A stretch of 64,000 bases of DNA from Actinoalloteichus_B caeruleus (GTDB lineage: Bacteria; Actinomycetota; Actinomycetes; Mycobacteriales; Pseudonocardiaceae): NCBI RefSeq assembly GCF_000718005.1, contig NZ_JODV01000020.1; one strand, given 5' to 3'. Under the pieces are notes generated by a model. The model had not been told where the DNA came from. It did no database searches and saw only the letters and a list, made by a program, of their open reading frames with translations. The position numbers were made by a program, and so were the translations under genes. This document shows positions 37,377 through 47,042 of the stretch, piece after piece (within the stretch, counting starts at the first letter, position 1; each line of letters opens with the position of its first letter).

Positions 37377-37637
37377 TCAGAGCACGGTGATGACGCCGGC
37401 CACGGCCCCGCAGAGCAGGCCGAGCCCGAGGGAGATCCCCGCGACGACGGCCAGCCGCCGCCCGCCGCCCGCGGGTTGGTCCCGGCCGCTGGGGAGGAGG
37501 CCGCGCTGGGTCGCCGTCTCGTCCGGCGGTGGGTTGGTGACCTCCGCCGGAGCCGAGGGCGGGTCGGACCGGGCCTGGAGCGCCTGCGCGCGCAACGCTT
37601 TGGACAGCACCTGCTCCGGATCCGACGGATCTCCCAC
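37377..37637 (-). CDS. Small C-terminal membrane protein
   Basis: 86 aa. A polar N-terminus (LSKALRAQALQARS, then Pro-rich) is followed by a C-terminal helix RRLAVVAGISLGLGLLCGAVAGVITVL that ends the protein, so it may be tail-anchored. A -10 box TATCCT (37650-37645 on the minus strand) lies seven bases before the GTG, as in the leaderless genes nearby, which supports it being real. No family recognised. Confidence 0.55.
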   Translation of the reverse strand: MGDPSDPEQVLSKALRAQALQARSDPPSAPAEVTNPPPDETATQRGLLPSGRDQPAGGGRRLAVVAGISLGLGLLCGAVAGVITVL

Positions 37638-37673
37638 GGGAGGGAGGATACCGAGCGGTCCCCGAACTGATCG

Positions 37674-38852
37674 TCACCTCGACGGGTGACCAACCGGCGG
37701 GGCCTCGTCGGACGTGCCCGCTGGCGGAACCCGGGTCCCCTTCGCCAGCACGGCGCGGATGGTGAACTCCTCATCCAGCACCACGAGGTCCGCGTCGAGG
37801 CCGGGGCGCACCGCCCCGACGGCGGCGTCGAGCCCCAGCAGCGAGGCGGGCGTGGTCGAGGTGGCGCGCACGGCCTCCTCGACGGTGAGACCACAGCCCC
37901 GGACCAGGTTGGCGAAGGCGCGGTCCATCGTCAGGCTGCTGCCGGCGAGCGCCCCGCCCGGGAGCAGCGGCACTCCGCCGGTCACCGTGACGGGGAGGCC
38001 GCCGAGCACGTACTCGCCGTCGCCCGCGCCGGCCGCGCCGATGGCGTCGGTCACGGCGGCGGTACGCCGGGGGCCGGCGTGCCGGGCGGCCAACCGGGCG
38101 ACCGTCGGGTGCAGGTGGACCAGGTCGCAGATCAGCTCGACCACGACCCGCTCGTCGTCGAGGAGCGCCGCGATCGGCCCGGGCTCGCGGTGGTGGAGCG
38201 GACGCATGGCGTTGAACAGGTGCGTGGCGACCCTCGCGCCGGCGTCCACGGCCGCCCGTGCCTGGTCGGCGGTCGCGTCGGTGTGCCCCACGGCCGCGAG
38301 CACCCCGGCCCCGACGAGACGGCGCACGGCGGGCAGGGCGTGGGGTAGCTCGGGTGCCAGGGTCACCATCCGCACGGTTCCCCCTCCCTCGGCCAGCAGC
38401 CGGTCCACCAGCGCGGGTTCCGGCGCGCACAGGGCGGCGGGGTCGTGGGCACCGCACCGCCCCTCGGCCAGGAACGGGCCCTCCAGGTGGATGCCGGCCA
38501 GCAGGCCGGAGCGCACCGCCGGTCGCAGCGACCCGATCTGCCGGACCAGCTCGTCGGGTGCGGCCGAGACGAGGCTGGCCTGGAGGGTGGTGGTGCCGTG
38601 GCGCCGGTGGACGTCCACGGCGGTCGAGACCGCCTCGGCGGTCCCCTCGGTGAAGGACGCGCCGCCGCCGCCGTGGCAGTGGATGTCCACGAAACCGGGG
38701 ACGACCCACCCGCCGGCGGCGTCCACCACGGACCGCGCGGCGGGTGCGGGCCCGTCACCGACGGCGGTGATCCTGCCGTCGTCGATCGCGACCCAGCCCG
38801 TCACCTCACCGTCAGGTGTGATCACCCTGCCCCCGGTGACCAGCGTGGACAC
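37674..38852 (-). CDS. nagA: N-acetylglucosamine-6-phosphate deacetylase
   Basis: About 392 aa. Amidohydrolase marks: metal ligands in VDIHCHGGGG, catalytic region HLEGPFL, AAVGHTDAT, ATHLFNAMRPLHHR, the later Asp in AAVTDAIGAAGAG, and a closing beta-sandwich strand with DADLVVLDEEF. It removes acetate from GlcNAc-6-phosphate in chitin and cell-wall sugar recycling. The GTG 38852 start gives VSTLVTGGRVITPDGEV, the usual N-terminus; the longer frame to 39083 is Pro-rich and crosses the dre site. That site, 107 bp upstream, indicates DasR-type control. Confidence 0.9.
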   Translation of the reverse strand: MSTLVTGGRVITPDGEVTGWVAIDDGRITAVGDGPAPAARSVVDAAGGWVVPGFVDIHCHGGGGASFTEGTAEAVSTAVDVHRRHGTTTLQASLVSAAPDELVRQIGSLRPAVRSGLLAGIHLEGPFLAEGRCGAHDPAALCAPEPALVDRLLAEGGGTVRMVTLAPELPHALPAVRRLVGAGVLAAVGHTDATADQARAAVDAGARVATHLFNAMRPLHHREPGPIAALLDDERVVVELICDLVHLHPTVARLAARHAGPRRTAAVTDAIGAAGAGDGEYVLGGLPVTVTGGVPLLPGGALAGSSLTMDRAFANLVRGCGLTVEEAVRATSTTPASLLGLDAAVGAVRPGLDADLVVLDEEFTIRAVLAKGTRVPPAGTSDEAPPVGHPSR

Positions 38853-39310
38853 CGCACTGGCCCGGCTGATCGAACCACGGACCTCGGAAGGCGTCCCGCC
38901 CACTGCATGCTCCCCAGGACGAACGTCGGCTGTCGCGAGGCGACCAGCCCGGCCGCCTAGTGGTCTACACCACCGGCCGTGCCGATGGCGAGAGGTTCCA
39001 CCGAGCGGATGCGCACCGGCGGGTCGCGGTGGGCCCGAGGGCGGGGGTGGTGATCCGGACCGAGCGACGTGGTCGGCGGGCACCTGAGGGTGGCCGGCGG
39101 TGCCCCACCGGTCCCGGGAGCGCGTGTGCCGTGCCCGGAGCCAGGCCGCCGGGGTCGGACGGGGAGCGTGGCGACGCCCCGCCCCTCGTGGTCCACGGCC
39201 CTCCCCGACGGCCCGGCGGGGGTGGCTGCGGTGCCGGTGCGCTGGTGCCCGAGTGCCGGGCGACTGGGACGACCCGAGCGGCGCCAGGCGTGGGCCGGCG
39301 CGCGCGGAGG
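38853..39310. other. Intergenic region with nagA control site
   Basis: About 460 bp, no gene supported; frames here are compositional. The dre-like palindrome at 38959 is its only clear signal. Confidence 0.5.
38959..38974. promoter_or_regulatory. DasR-like dre operator upstream of nagA
   Basis: AGTGGTCTACACCACC contains TGGTCTACACCA, one base away from the palindromic DasR core TGGTCTAGACCA. In Streptomyces DasR, a GntR regulator released by glucosamine-6-phosphate, represses nagA through such sites. The regulator gene is outside this window. Confidence 0.75.
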
Positions 39311-39823
39311 TCAGCCCTGGCCCTGCCGCAGGATCGCCTGCAACGCGTCGAGGGCGCGGGACGCGGTCGACTTCACGGTGCCCTTCGAGATGCCGGTGGC
39401 CTCCGCGATCTCCGCCTCCGACAGGTTGCCGTAGTACCGCAGCACCAGGACCTCGCGCTGGCGGGGTGGCAGCTGCGCGAGCGCGCGCACCACGGTCTGG
39501 TGTTCGGCGGTCAACATGGCCAGCGACTCCGCCGACCGGGCGTTCGGGCTGTGCGGCGGCACGTACTCCCGAGCGGTCTTGCGGCGTCGCAGGACGGACC
39601 GGCTGCCGTTGACCACGGCGGTGCGCAGGTAGCCCACGGCGGCGGCGGCGTCCCGGAGGCCCGACCAGTTCCGGTGCAGGCCCGTGAACGCCTCCTGGAC
39701 GACGTCCTCGGCGGTGGAGATGTCGTCGACCAGCAGGATCGCCAGCCGAACCATCCGCATCCGGTGCTGGCGGTAGAGGTCCTCCAGCGTCAACGGCGTC
39801 TGGGGGGCGGCGGGTCCGGACAT
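39311..39823 (-). CDS. ECF sigma factor (SigE-like family)
   Basis: 170 aa. Region 2: LEDLYRQHRMRMVRLAILLVDDISTAEDVVQEAFTGLHRNW; region 4: ALAQLPPRQREVLVLRYYGNLSEAEIAEATGISKGTVKSTASRAL. No region 3, as in extracytoplasmic-function sigma factors. ATG 39823 has AGGAAG upstream; the longer frame adds a basic stretch not typical of the family. No anti-sigma gene adjoins; the divergent neighbour is a His-rich exported peptide. Target promoters cannot be read from one gene. Confidence 0.88.
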   Translation of the reverse strand: MSGPAAPQTPLTLEDLYRQHRMRMVRLAILLVDDISTAEDVVQEAFTGLHRNWSGLRDAAAAVGYLRTAVVNGSRSVLRRRKTAREYVPPHSPNARSAESLAMLTAEHQTVVRALAQLPPRQREVLVLRYYGNLSEAEIAEATGISKGTVKSTASRALDALQAILRQGQG

Positions 39824-40253
39824 GTCGAGCTTCCTGAGGTGACCGAACGTGCGTTCGACCGATCGCTCAGTCGTGCCGGGCCCCCGGCGGAACCTCTCCA
39901 CACCCACGGGCTAGACGTTACCCAGGTACGCCGGGTGTTCGTAACCCAGACCGGCGAGCCGGGGCCTCCGTGGCGGGGCGCCCCCGGGCCCCTCGGAGGG
40001 CCTCGCCCGGCGCACGCCCTCGGTCGAGGGAATTCGCCAGGTCAGGTGCTCGTGTGGCCCACCGCCGCCCGGGGAATGCGCGCTCGAGGTCCGCGACGGC
40101 GGGAGAAAATCATGGCGAAAACCGATCTTCACTGGGTAGAGGGAATTGCCCGGTCTCCCGTGGCCGGCCCCACCGGGCTGCCGCACGATGGTTTCTGGCT
40201 GGGGAACAACGGGCCAGCCGGGAAATCATCGCAATTCGACGGAGGTCGGGACT
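39824..40253. other. Divergent intergenic region between sigma factor and His-rich peptide
   Basis: About 430 bp with no supported gene. It should carry both promoters. Similar blocks GTTACCCAG (39916) and GTAACCCAG (39940) face the sigma gene, but no consensus can be assigned. Confidence 0.4.
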
Positions 40254-40523
40254 GTGCGTATCGGAAAGAACGTCGCGAGGACTCTGGTTGTCGGCGCCGC
40301 CGTGGCCATGCCCCTGCTGATCTCTGCCCCCTCGGCCCTGGCCGGCGAGCAGGAGAGTGGCAAGGGCCACGACAAGGGCTACGGCCACGGCCACGGCCAC
40401 GGCCACGGCCACGGCTGGGGGCCCCGCTTCCGCTTCGAGGCGGCTGACTGGTACAGCGTGAAGGTCAAGGTCAACTACGACGTGGAGTACGGTGGCTTCG
40501 AGTACGTCTCGATCGACTACTGA
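40254..40523 (+). CDS. Small exported Gly/His-rich protein
   Basis: 89 aa. Signal peptide: RIGKNVARTL, hydrophobic core VVGAAVAMPLLI, cleavage after APSALA. The mature part of about 60 residues starts with GEQESGKGHDKG, a YGHGHGHGHGHGWG tract and an aromatic segment RFRFEAADWYSVKVKVNYDVEYGGFEYVSIDY ending the protein. The His tract could bind Ni, Zn or Cu. GGAGG lies eight bases before the GTG. A textbook terminator follows, so it is a stand-alone, probably abundant message. No family recognised. Confidence 0.8.
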   Translation: MRIGKNVARTLVVGAAVAMPLLISAPSALAGEQESGKGHDKGYGHGHGHGHGHGWGPRFRFEAADWYSVKVKVNYDVEYGGFEYVSIDY

Positions 40524-40553
40524 GTTAGTCGGTAGCGGACGAGGAATTTCCCG

Positions 40554-40596
40554 AGGTTTTGGCAGGTCGCCCGCGCGGCCTGCCAAAACCTTTTTT
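40554..40596 (+). terminator. Intrinsic terminator with T-run after the His-rich peptide gene
   Basis: Thirteen-bp arms (40554-40566, 40579-40591) followed by a run of Ts to 40596. It is the only classical U-tract terminator seen in the window. Confidence 0.92.
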
Positions 40597-40839
40597 GTCG
40601 ATGAATTCCCCGTGTGGTCCGGAGTGGAATGTGGGGCGGGTGTTCGGAGTGCGTCGCCCGGTTCCGCGCATTCACGTTCCACGGTGCGCGGTCACTCCGC
40701 GTGCGCGGGTGGACGATCTTCTGTGATCTCGGTCGCGGCGGATGTCGCGCGTGTCGGGCGCCCACCGGCTGGTGCGGGCGGCGCTGGGGGAGGGGGGCGC
40801 GCGCGGTACGGTCCAGCGAACGATCGCAGGGAGGTACCC

Positions 40840-41133
40840 GTGGCCCGTTTCGCCGTCGAGTTCTCGTACAGCGCGGACACCGAGACCCGACACGCCGCCC
40901 GCCCCCGGCACCGCGACTACCTCGCGGCGCTCGCCGAGCGGGGAGCGCTCCTCGCCGCCGGTCCCTGGGCGGACGACACCGGCGCCCTGCTCGTCTACGA
41001 GGTGCCGGACGAGGCGGCCCTGCGGGAGGTGCTGACCGCGGACCCCTACACCCCGGCCGGTGTGATCACGCGGACCCGGATCCGGGAGTGGACCCCGGTG
41101 CTCGGGGCCTGGCTCGGAACGTCGGGCGGCTGA
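40840..41133 (+). CDS. YciI-family protein
   Basis: 97 aa ferredoxin-like alpha/beta fold of the YciI group: ARFAVEFSYSADTETR, RPRHRDYLAALAERGALLAAGPWADDTGALLVYEVPDEAALREVLTADPY. The His of RHRDYL and the later Asp match the conserved pair proposed as active site. Activity is unknown. GTG 40840 has AGGGAGG at spacing 5, which rejects the two upstream codons of the longer frame. Confidence 0.85.
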   Translation: MARFAVEFSYSADTETRHAARPRHRDYLAALAERGALLAAGPWADDTGALLVYEVPDEAALREVLTADPYTPAGVITRTRIREWTPVLGAWLGTSGG

Positions 41134-41462
41134 GCTCCCGCCGTCGCGACCCGCGCCCGTCGACGTGGCGCGGCGTTGGGCACGGCACGGGCTCGTACGC
41201 CGTCCGGTCGGGTGGTGGCCGCCGTTCGGGCGAACGGTCGCGTCGAGGTCGAGGTCGGGTGGGCGGTTCCCCGCCCCTCCCCGGCTGAATCGTTCCGGCC
41301 ACCCGTTATGTTGATCTCGCGCGGAACGTGTCGCCCGCCCGGGCGGCGGGGAGTTCACGTCACGTTCGCGGACCCGCAGCCCCTAGGATTCACGCGCACG
41401 GAACGTCAGGTTCCGCGTCGCCCGTCGACGTCGCGCAGCGGCACGCCCCGAGGAGGAGACCG
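41134..41462 (+). promoter_or_regulatory. Leader region of fba
   Basis: About 330 bp without a gene. A -10 box TAGGAT at 41384-41389 would start a leader of about 67 nt. An inverted repeat GGAAC-N5-GTTCC (41400-41414) lies near the transcription start and may be an operator. GAGGAGGA precedes the ATG. Confidence 0.5.
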
Positions 41463-42497
<1,035 letters not shown>

Positions 42498-42508
42498 GCT
42501 CGCCGGAG

Positions 42509-42548
42509 CCCCCGCCCCGTGGTGTCCGAGCGGAGACCGGGGCGGGGG
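42509..42548 (+). terminator. Strong hairpin after fba
   Basis: Ten-bp arms CCCCCGCCCC / GGGGCGGGGG (42509-42518, 42539-42548); the loop itself folds back (GGTGTCCG/CGGAGACC with one mismatch), extending the stem. It starts 12 bp after the stop. Confidence 0.8.
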
Positions 42549-42589
42549 TCGGAGCGGGCCGATGGCGGCCGGCCCGACACAATGCGGTC

Positions 42590-43009
42590 ATGAGCCACAC
42601 GAATCTGCTCGGACCGGACCCGACACTGCTGCCCGAGTTCACCGAAGCCCAGGCTGAGCTGGACTCCGGCACCGACCCCGGGGACGTGGCCCGAGCCCAT
42701 CCGACCTTCAGCGCCGCCTGGGCGGCGCTCGCCGAGCGGGCACTGGAGCAGGGTGACCCGGTCGCCGCCTACGCCTACGCCAGGACCGGGTACCACCGGG
42801 GCCTCGACCAGCTGCGTCGGGCCGGGTGGAAGGGGCACGGCCCCGTTCCGTGGCGGCACCGGCCCAACCAGGGATTCCTGTCCGCGTTGGCCGCTCTCGC
42901 GTTGGCGGCCGAGCGGATCGGTGAGCAGGACGAGTTCGAACGCTGCCGGCAGTTCCTCGTGGACTCCGACCCGGAGGCCGCCGTGGCCACCGGACTGTCG
43001 GGGGTTTGA
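42590..43009 (+). CDS. DUF3151-family protein
   Basis: 139 aa. MSHTNLLGPDPTLLPEF, DVARAHPTFSAAWAALAE, YAYARTGYHRGLDQLRRAGWKG and PWRHRPNQGFLSALAAL are hallmarks of DUF3151, found next to fba in many actinobacteria. The helical repeat-like character resembles TPR folds; function is unknown. A CACAAT -10-like box lies six bases before the ATG, suggesting a leaderless message. Confidence 0.88.
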   Translation: MSHTNLLGPDPTLLPEFTEAQAELDSGTDPGDVARAHPTFSAAWAALAERALEQGDPVAAYAYARTGYHRGLDQLRRAGWKGHGPVPWRHRPNQGFLSALAALALAAERIGEQDEFERCRQFLVDSDPEAAVATGLSGV

Positions 43010-43088
43010 CCGGGAACCGACGGGGTGGGCCCGGGGAGTCGCGGTAGCGTCGACCACGGGTGAGAACGGCCGAGAGGGGACAGGGGCG

Positions 43089-43796
43089 TTGCCGGACAAC
43101 GACTACGCGTTCGACAGCAGGTGGGAGGTGCCCGGTCTCGTCGCCGACGTGGCCGAGGTCCTCTTCGACCCGATGACCCTGCCCGAGTGGTGGCCGTCGG
43201 TGTACCGGACGGTCGACCGGGTGGACGGTTCCCCGCCCGACGCGCCCCCGGCCGTCGGCTCGGCCTACGACCTGCACACCACCGGCTGGCTGCCCTACAC
43301 GCTCCGCTGGCGGCTCACCGTGGAGTCGGTGGGGCGGGACACCTGCTCGCTGACGGCGAGCGGGGACCTCGTCGGTCGGGGGGTGTGGCGCCTGCGTCAA
43401 CTGACCCCCACCTCCACGGAGGTCCGCTTCGACTGGCGGGTGCGGGCGGACAAGCCCCTCCTCCGGAACCTGTCCACCCTGGTCAAACCGGTGTTCGCCG
43501 CCAACCACCAGTGGGCGATGCGGCAGGGGGACCGCAGCCTCCGGCTCGCGATCGCCCGCCGTTCGGCGACCCTCAACGGTGACGTGGCGGCCCTGGCGGC
43601 CATCCCGGCCCCGCCGCCGCCCACCGGAGCCCGGGAGGCCGCGCTGCTGGCGGCCGGTGCGCTCGTGGCGATCGTGCCGGTGGCCTGGCTGTTCAGCCGG
43701 CGCGCCCACGTCCGTGCCGGGCTCCCCGCCCACCCCCACCTGACCGCCGGCGCTCACCCCCGCCGCCCGGGTGGGGCCGGCACCCGCGTGGGCTGA
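43089..43796 (+). CDS. SRPBCC (START-like) family protein with C-terminal membrane helix
   Basis: About 235 aa. The lipid- or polyketide-binding helix-grip fold shows in YAFDSRWEVPGLVADVAEVLFDPMTLPEWWPSV, VGSAYDLHTTGWLPYTLRWRLTV and LKWRVRADKP-like strand TEVRFDWRVRAD. The C-terminal helix LLAAGALVAIVPVAWLF is followed by basic residues, so it is membrane-anchored. The frame permits a TTG 43089 start; no in-frame GTG or ATG lies near. It begins 80 bp after DUF3151. Confidence 0.7.
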   Translation: MPDNDYAFDSRWEVPGLVADVAEVLFDPMTLPEWWPSVYRTVDRVDGSPPDAPPAVGSAYDLHTTGWLPYTLRWRLTVESVGRDTCSLTASGDLVGRGVWRLRQLTPTSTEVRFDWRVRADKPLLRNLSTLVKPVFAANHQWAMRQGDRSLRLAIARRSATLNGDVAALAAIPAPPPPTGAREAALLAAGALVAIVPVAWLFSRRAHVRAGLPAHPHLTAGAHPRRPGGAGTRVG

Positions 43797-43891
43797 GGGA
43801 CGGGGGTCAGTTCGCGGCCGCCGACGGTCGTGGGCACGGCCACACGCTCGTCAGCCGGGCCTCCTCGGCGTACCGGGGCACAATTGCCCGT

Positions 43892-45130
43892 GTGAACCGG
43901 GTGCGTGAGGAGTTCGGCCGCGGTGCGCGGAGACTTCTGCGCAGCGGGATCCCGATCGTGCAGTGCGCGGTGGCGGCGGCGCTGGCGTGGTGGGTCGCCG
44001 CCAGCGTGATCGGGCACGCGAGCCCGTTCTTCGCGCCCATCTCGGCGGTGATCTGCCTGGGCGCCTCGCTCGACCAGCGGATGCGGCGGGTGGTGGAACT
44101 CGTCGCCGGGGTCAGCGTCGGCATCCTGATCGGTGACCTGCTCATCTCGGCGATCGGATCCGGGCCCTGGCAGCTCGCCCTGGTGGTCGGCCTGGCCATG
44201 TCGGTGGCGGTGTTCCTCGACGGCGGCGCGATGATCGCGCGGCAGGCCGCGTCCTCCGCGGTGCTCGTCACGGTGTTGTTGCCGCCGGGTGGCACGGGGG
44301 GCTTGGACCGCTTCGTCGACGCGCTCGTGGGTGGGCTGATCGCCCTGGCGGTGGCCGCCCTGCTGCCGGCGAACCCCCTGAGCGTCGCGCACCAGAAGGG
44401 CCGCGTCGTCCTCGGTGAACTCGCCGACGCGCTGCGGGGGCTCGCGGTGGCCGTGTCCACGGGTGATCCCCGGCGGGCGGCGACAGTGCTGACGAGGACC
44501 AGGGAGAGCCAGCACGCGGTCGACCAGTTCCAGGAAGCGCTCCAGGCGGGCCGGGAGATCGCCAGGATCGCCCCGCTCCGGTGGAGGCGGCGGCGGGACC
44601 TGGACCGTTACGTCACCGCGTCGAGCCGGGTGGATCTGGCGCTGCGGAACACCAGGGTTCTCGCCCGGCGGGCGCACGCGGCCCTGCGGGACGGCGAGGA
44701 GGTGGCCCGGGCGTTGCCGGCCCTGCTGGAACGCCTCGCCGGGGCGGTGGTGCTGCTGCGGGACGAGTTGTCCTCGGGCCGGGAGCCGGTGCAGGCGCGG
44801 GCCGCGGCCAGCGCGGTGGCGAAGGCGGCGAACGCCGAGCTGCTGGAGTCCGGCGGCTTCTCCATGCGGGTGGTGGTGGCCCAGCTCAGGTCGGTGGCGG
44901 TGGACCTCCTCCAGGCGACCGGGATGAGCCGGGACGACGCCGTGGCCGTGCTGCCACCGCTCCATCGTGGACGGCGGGCGCCCGAGGAGACCGGCGAGCG
45001 GCGGGCGGACGACGCGGAGAGGTCCTCCCGGTCGGCGGCGAGTGGACCGGCCGACCGCCACCCGCGTGACGACCGGGACGCCCCTGGCGCCGGGGAGCGA
45101 GGTGGAGGAGCGGGGCCGCCGGGCGGCTGA
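43892..45130 (+). CDS. FUSC/aromatic acid exporter-like membrane protein
   Basis: 412 aa. Five or six helices in the first 170 residues (IPIVQCAVAAALAWWVAASVIGHASPFFAPISAVICLG...), with the ArAE/FUSC layout of PFFAPISAVI and RVVELVAGVSVGILIGDL, then a long cytoplasmic helical region of about 200 residues and a charged tail. Relatives such as AaeB export aromatic acids. GTG 43892 follows a CACAAT -10-like box by seven bases, so it is probably leaderless. Confidence 0.8.
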   Translation: MNRVREEFGRGARRLLRSGIPIVQCAVAAALAWWVAASVIGHASPFFAPISAVICLGASLDQRMRRVVELVAGVSVGILIGDLLISAIGSGPWQLALVVGLAMSVAVFLDGGAMIARQAASSAVLVTVLLPPGGTGGLDRFVDALVGGLIALAVAALLPANPLSVAHQKGRVVLGELADALRGLAVAVSTGDPRRAATVLTRTRESQHAVDQFQEALQAGREIARIAPLRWRRRRDLDRYVTASSRVDLALRNTRVLARRAHAALRDGEEVARALPALLERLAGAVVLLRDELSSGREPVQARAAASAVAKAANAELLESGGFSMRVVVAQLRSVAVDLLQATGMSRDDAVAVLPPLHRGRRAPEETGERRADDAERSSRSAASGPADRHPRDDRDAPGAGERGGGAGPPGG

Positions 45131-45159
45131 GCGTGGCCACCGGCGGCGGGTGGCCACGC
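45131..45159. terminator. Hairpin after the FUSC gene
   Basis: Eleven-bp arms (45131-45141, 45149-45159), 7-nt loop, immediately after the stop. It separates convergent genes and may serve both. Confidence 0.75.
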
Positions 45160-45164
45160 CGGCC

Positions 45165-45425
45165 TCAGCCCCGGGGGCGGTGCAGCGCGCCGAGCAGCGC
45201 CCGGTGCAGGACCTCGTGGTCCCGGACGTCGTGGAGGGTGACCTCGCACGCTCCCAGCCGGTACCACTCGTCGGCCTCGGCGTACCGCACCCACACGAAC
45301 ACCCGCCCGTGCTCGTCGCACTCGGTCCGCAGTTCGAGGTCCCCGGTGATCACCCCGACCTCGTCGGTCATCACGCCTCCGGGCGGCGCGCTGAACGGGG
45401 AGAGTAGTTCCGGCGGGTTCGGCAT
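45165..45425 (-). CDS. Small conserved-type hypothetical protein
   Basis: 86 aa. A strand-rich sequence (VGVITGDLELRTECDEHGRVFVWVRYAEADEWYRLGACEVTLH) ends with a helix HEVLHRALLGALHRP. I recognise no family. ATG 45425 has AGGTGG at spacing 5; the longer upstream frame is low-complexity and would run under the divergent gene's leader. It converges on the FUSC gene. Confidence 0.65.
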   Translation of the reverse strand: MPNPPELLSPFSAPPGGVMTDEVGVITGDLELRTECDEHGRVFVWVRYAEADEWYRLGACEVTLHDVRDHEVLHRALLGALHRPRG

Positions 45426-45733
45426 GGGCCACCTGCTCTCGTTCGGGCGTGCGTCACGGACAGTCGCGACGCTACGTGTCGAGAGCCCCGCCGGCGACCG
45501 TCCACACGCGATGTCAAGTGGCCTCACCGGATCGAGGGAAGACGGGCGGGAGCGGTCCTCCCCGCGCGCCGGTGGTCTCCACCGGGTGGGCGAGCCGCCC
45601 ATGGCGCTCGGCGTACCGGGCTCCGTCGAACGACGGATCTCCACCGCGTCGGGGAATGACCGGCGCCGCACCGGTGTTGATCTCGGTGGCGGTCGGGCGC
45701 CGGGCCGACCGGGGCGACGGAAGGCGGATCTGC
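45426..45733. other. Divergent intergenic region, no gene supported
   Basis: About 310 bp between the small hypothetical gene and the PPOX gene, presumably holding both promoters. No clear operator or -10 pair is seen. Confidence 0.4.
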
Positions 45734-46195
45734 ATGACGTTCAGGATGTCGGTCGACCAGCGCGAACGGTTCCTCGCCGAACCGCGCGTCGGTGTCCTGT
45801 CGGTGTCCCGGCCCGGCCGCGCTCCGTTGGCGGTGCCGATCTGGTACCACTACGAACCCGGCGGCGAGGTGACGATCTCGATCGAGGGCGGTTCGCTGAA
45901 GGACCGGCTGATCCGGGACAGCGGCACCTTCAGCCTCTGCGCGCAACGGGACACCCTCCCCTACGCCTACGTCACGGTCGAGGGATCGGTGCGGTGGGAC
46001 GAGTCGCCGAGTGTCGAGGACAGGCTCCGGATAGCGAGCCGTTACCTGCCGGCGGAGCTGGCCGATCGTTACGTCGAGGACACGCACGCGGGGGCCGTGG
46101 TGCTGCGGATGCGGCCCGAGCGGTGGCTGAGCACCGACCAGACCGGGATGACGGGGGCGCTGCTGGCGGACCAGGGGACGTCTCCGATGACGTGA
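45734..46195 (+). CDS. PPOX-class split-barrel flavin/F420-binding protein
   Basis: 153 aa. MSVDQRERFLAEPRVGVLSVSRPGRAPLAVPIWYHYEPGGEVTISIEGGSLKDRLIRDSGTFSLCAQRD and YAYVTVEGSVRWDESPS match small PPOX-like enzymes that use F420 or FMN in actinobacteria. Substrate unknown. ATG 45734 has GGAAGG upstream at a loose spacing. The strong hairpin at 46199 ends it. Confidence 0.8.
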   Translation: MTFRMSVDQRERFLAEPRVGVLSVSRPGRAPLAVPIWYHYEPGGEVTISIEGGSLKDRLIRDSGTFSLCAQRDTLPYAYVTVEGSVRWDESPSVEDRLRIASRYLPAELADRYVEDTHAGAVVLRMRPERWLSTDQTGMTGALLADQGTSPMT

Positions 46196-46198
46196 TCC

Positions 46199-46221
46199 GC
46201 CGCGCCCCGTGGGGGCGCGGC
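46199..46221. terminator. 10-bp hairpin after the PPOX gene
   Basis: Arms GCCGCGCCCC (46199-46208) and GGGGCGCGGC (46212-46221) with a 3-nt loop, right after the stop. It sits between convergent genes. Confidence 0.8.
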
Positions 46222-46302
46222 GACCGGGGACGGGGCGGGCGGCGCTGGCAGGGCACGCCGCCCGCCGTGTCATCTCTCCTGGTCAGGGCTGGGGAGGCGC
46301 TG

Positions 46303-46944
46303 TCAGCAGGTGTCGAGCAGCCCGGTCAGGGCCTCCTTCTCGGCGGAGGTCACGCTCAGGTCGTACGCGTCCTTCGACGCGATCCAGATCTTCCCGTAGG
46401 TGCAGTGGTAGTCGGTGCGTGGCGGCACCCACTTGTCCGGGGTCTGGTCGCCCTTGGAACTGTTGACCCGGCCGGTCACCGCGATCAGCTGCGGGTTGGT
46501 GAGGTCGTTGGCGAACTCCTCCCGCTTGGCGGCCGACCAGGAGGAGGCGCCGGAACGCCAGGCCGCCGCCAGCGGAACGACGTGGTCGATGCTGATCTCG
46601 GAGGGCACCGAGGTCGTGACCCCGTCGAAGGGGCTGTACCAGCTGCCGGCGGTCGGGTAGCAGTCCGCGCCGACCTCGACGTCGGTGCCGTCCCGCCTGA
46701 GCACCATCTCCCGCGTGTTGCAGGTGCCCTCGACCGTGTTCCAGTGCGGGAACTTGTCCCGCGAGTAGCCGGACATGGAGCCCTCCGCTCGGACGGTCAG
46801 CCCGTCGAGCATGGACCGAGCGGTGCTCTCGCTCGGGATGCCGGGGGGTGCGGCGCTCGCCGGGGAGACCAGGGTGAAGGAGAGGAGGGCGGCGAGGATC
46901 GCGGCGAAGGTGAGCCGTAGCGCGCTTGCTCGTCGTGGTGACAT
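46303..46944 (-). CDS. Secreted HNH-family nuclease (DUF1524/GmrSD C-terminal type)
   Basis: 213 aa. A signal peptide (SPRRASALRLTFAAILAALLSFTLVSPASAAP) is followed by the nuclease fold with SEISIDHVVPLAAAWRSG, where DHVVPL is the HNH His-containing core, then NDLTNPQLIAVTGRVNSSKGDQTPDKW and four or more Cys suited to an oxidised extracellular protein. Streptomycete secreted nucleases of this type degrade environmental DNA. The ATG begins directly with the basic signal. Possible roles are phosphate scavenging or competition; neither is shown. Confidence 0.88.
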   Translation of the reverse strand: MSPRRASALRLTFAAILAALLSFTLVSPASAAPPGIPSESTARSMLDGLTVRAEGSMSGYSRDKFPHWNTVEGTCNTREMVLRRDGTDVEVGADCYPTAGSWYSPFDGVTTSVPSEISIDHVVPLAAAWRSGASSWSAAKREEFANDLTNPQLIAVTGRVNSSKGDQTPDKWVPPRTDYHCTYGKIWIASKDAYDLSVTSAEKEALTGLLDTC

Positions 46945-47042
46945 CGATGCCTCCGATCGTGGATCACGAGTGCGAGATCCACACCGTCACCCAGTCACGG
47001 AAACGAAAGCAACACCCGGCAGTGAAGAATCGATGTCGGAGA

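Noticed and set aside
40371..40415. CRISPR-like short repeats
   Set aside because: The repeats are GGCCAC units coding the His tract of a peptide, with no spacers. No CRISPR array is seen in the window.
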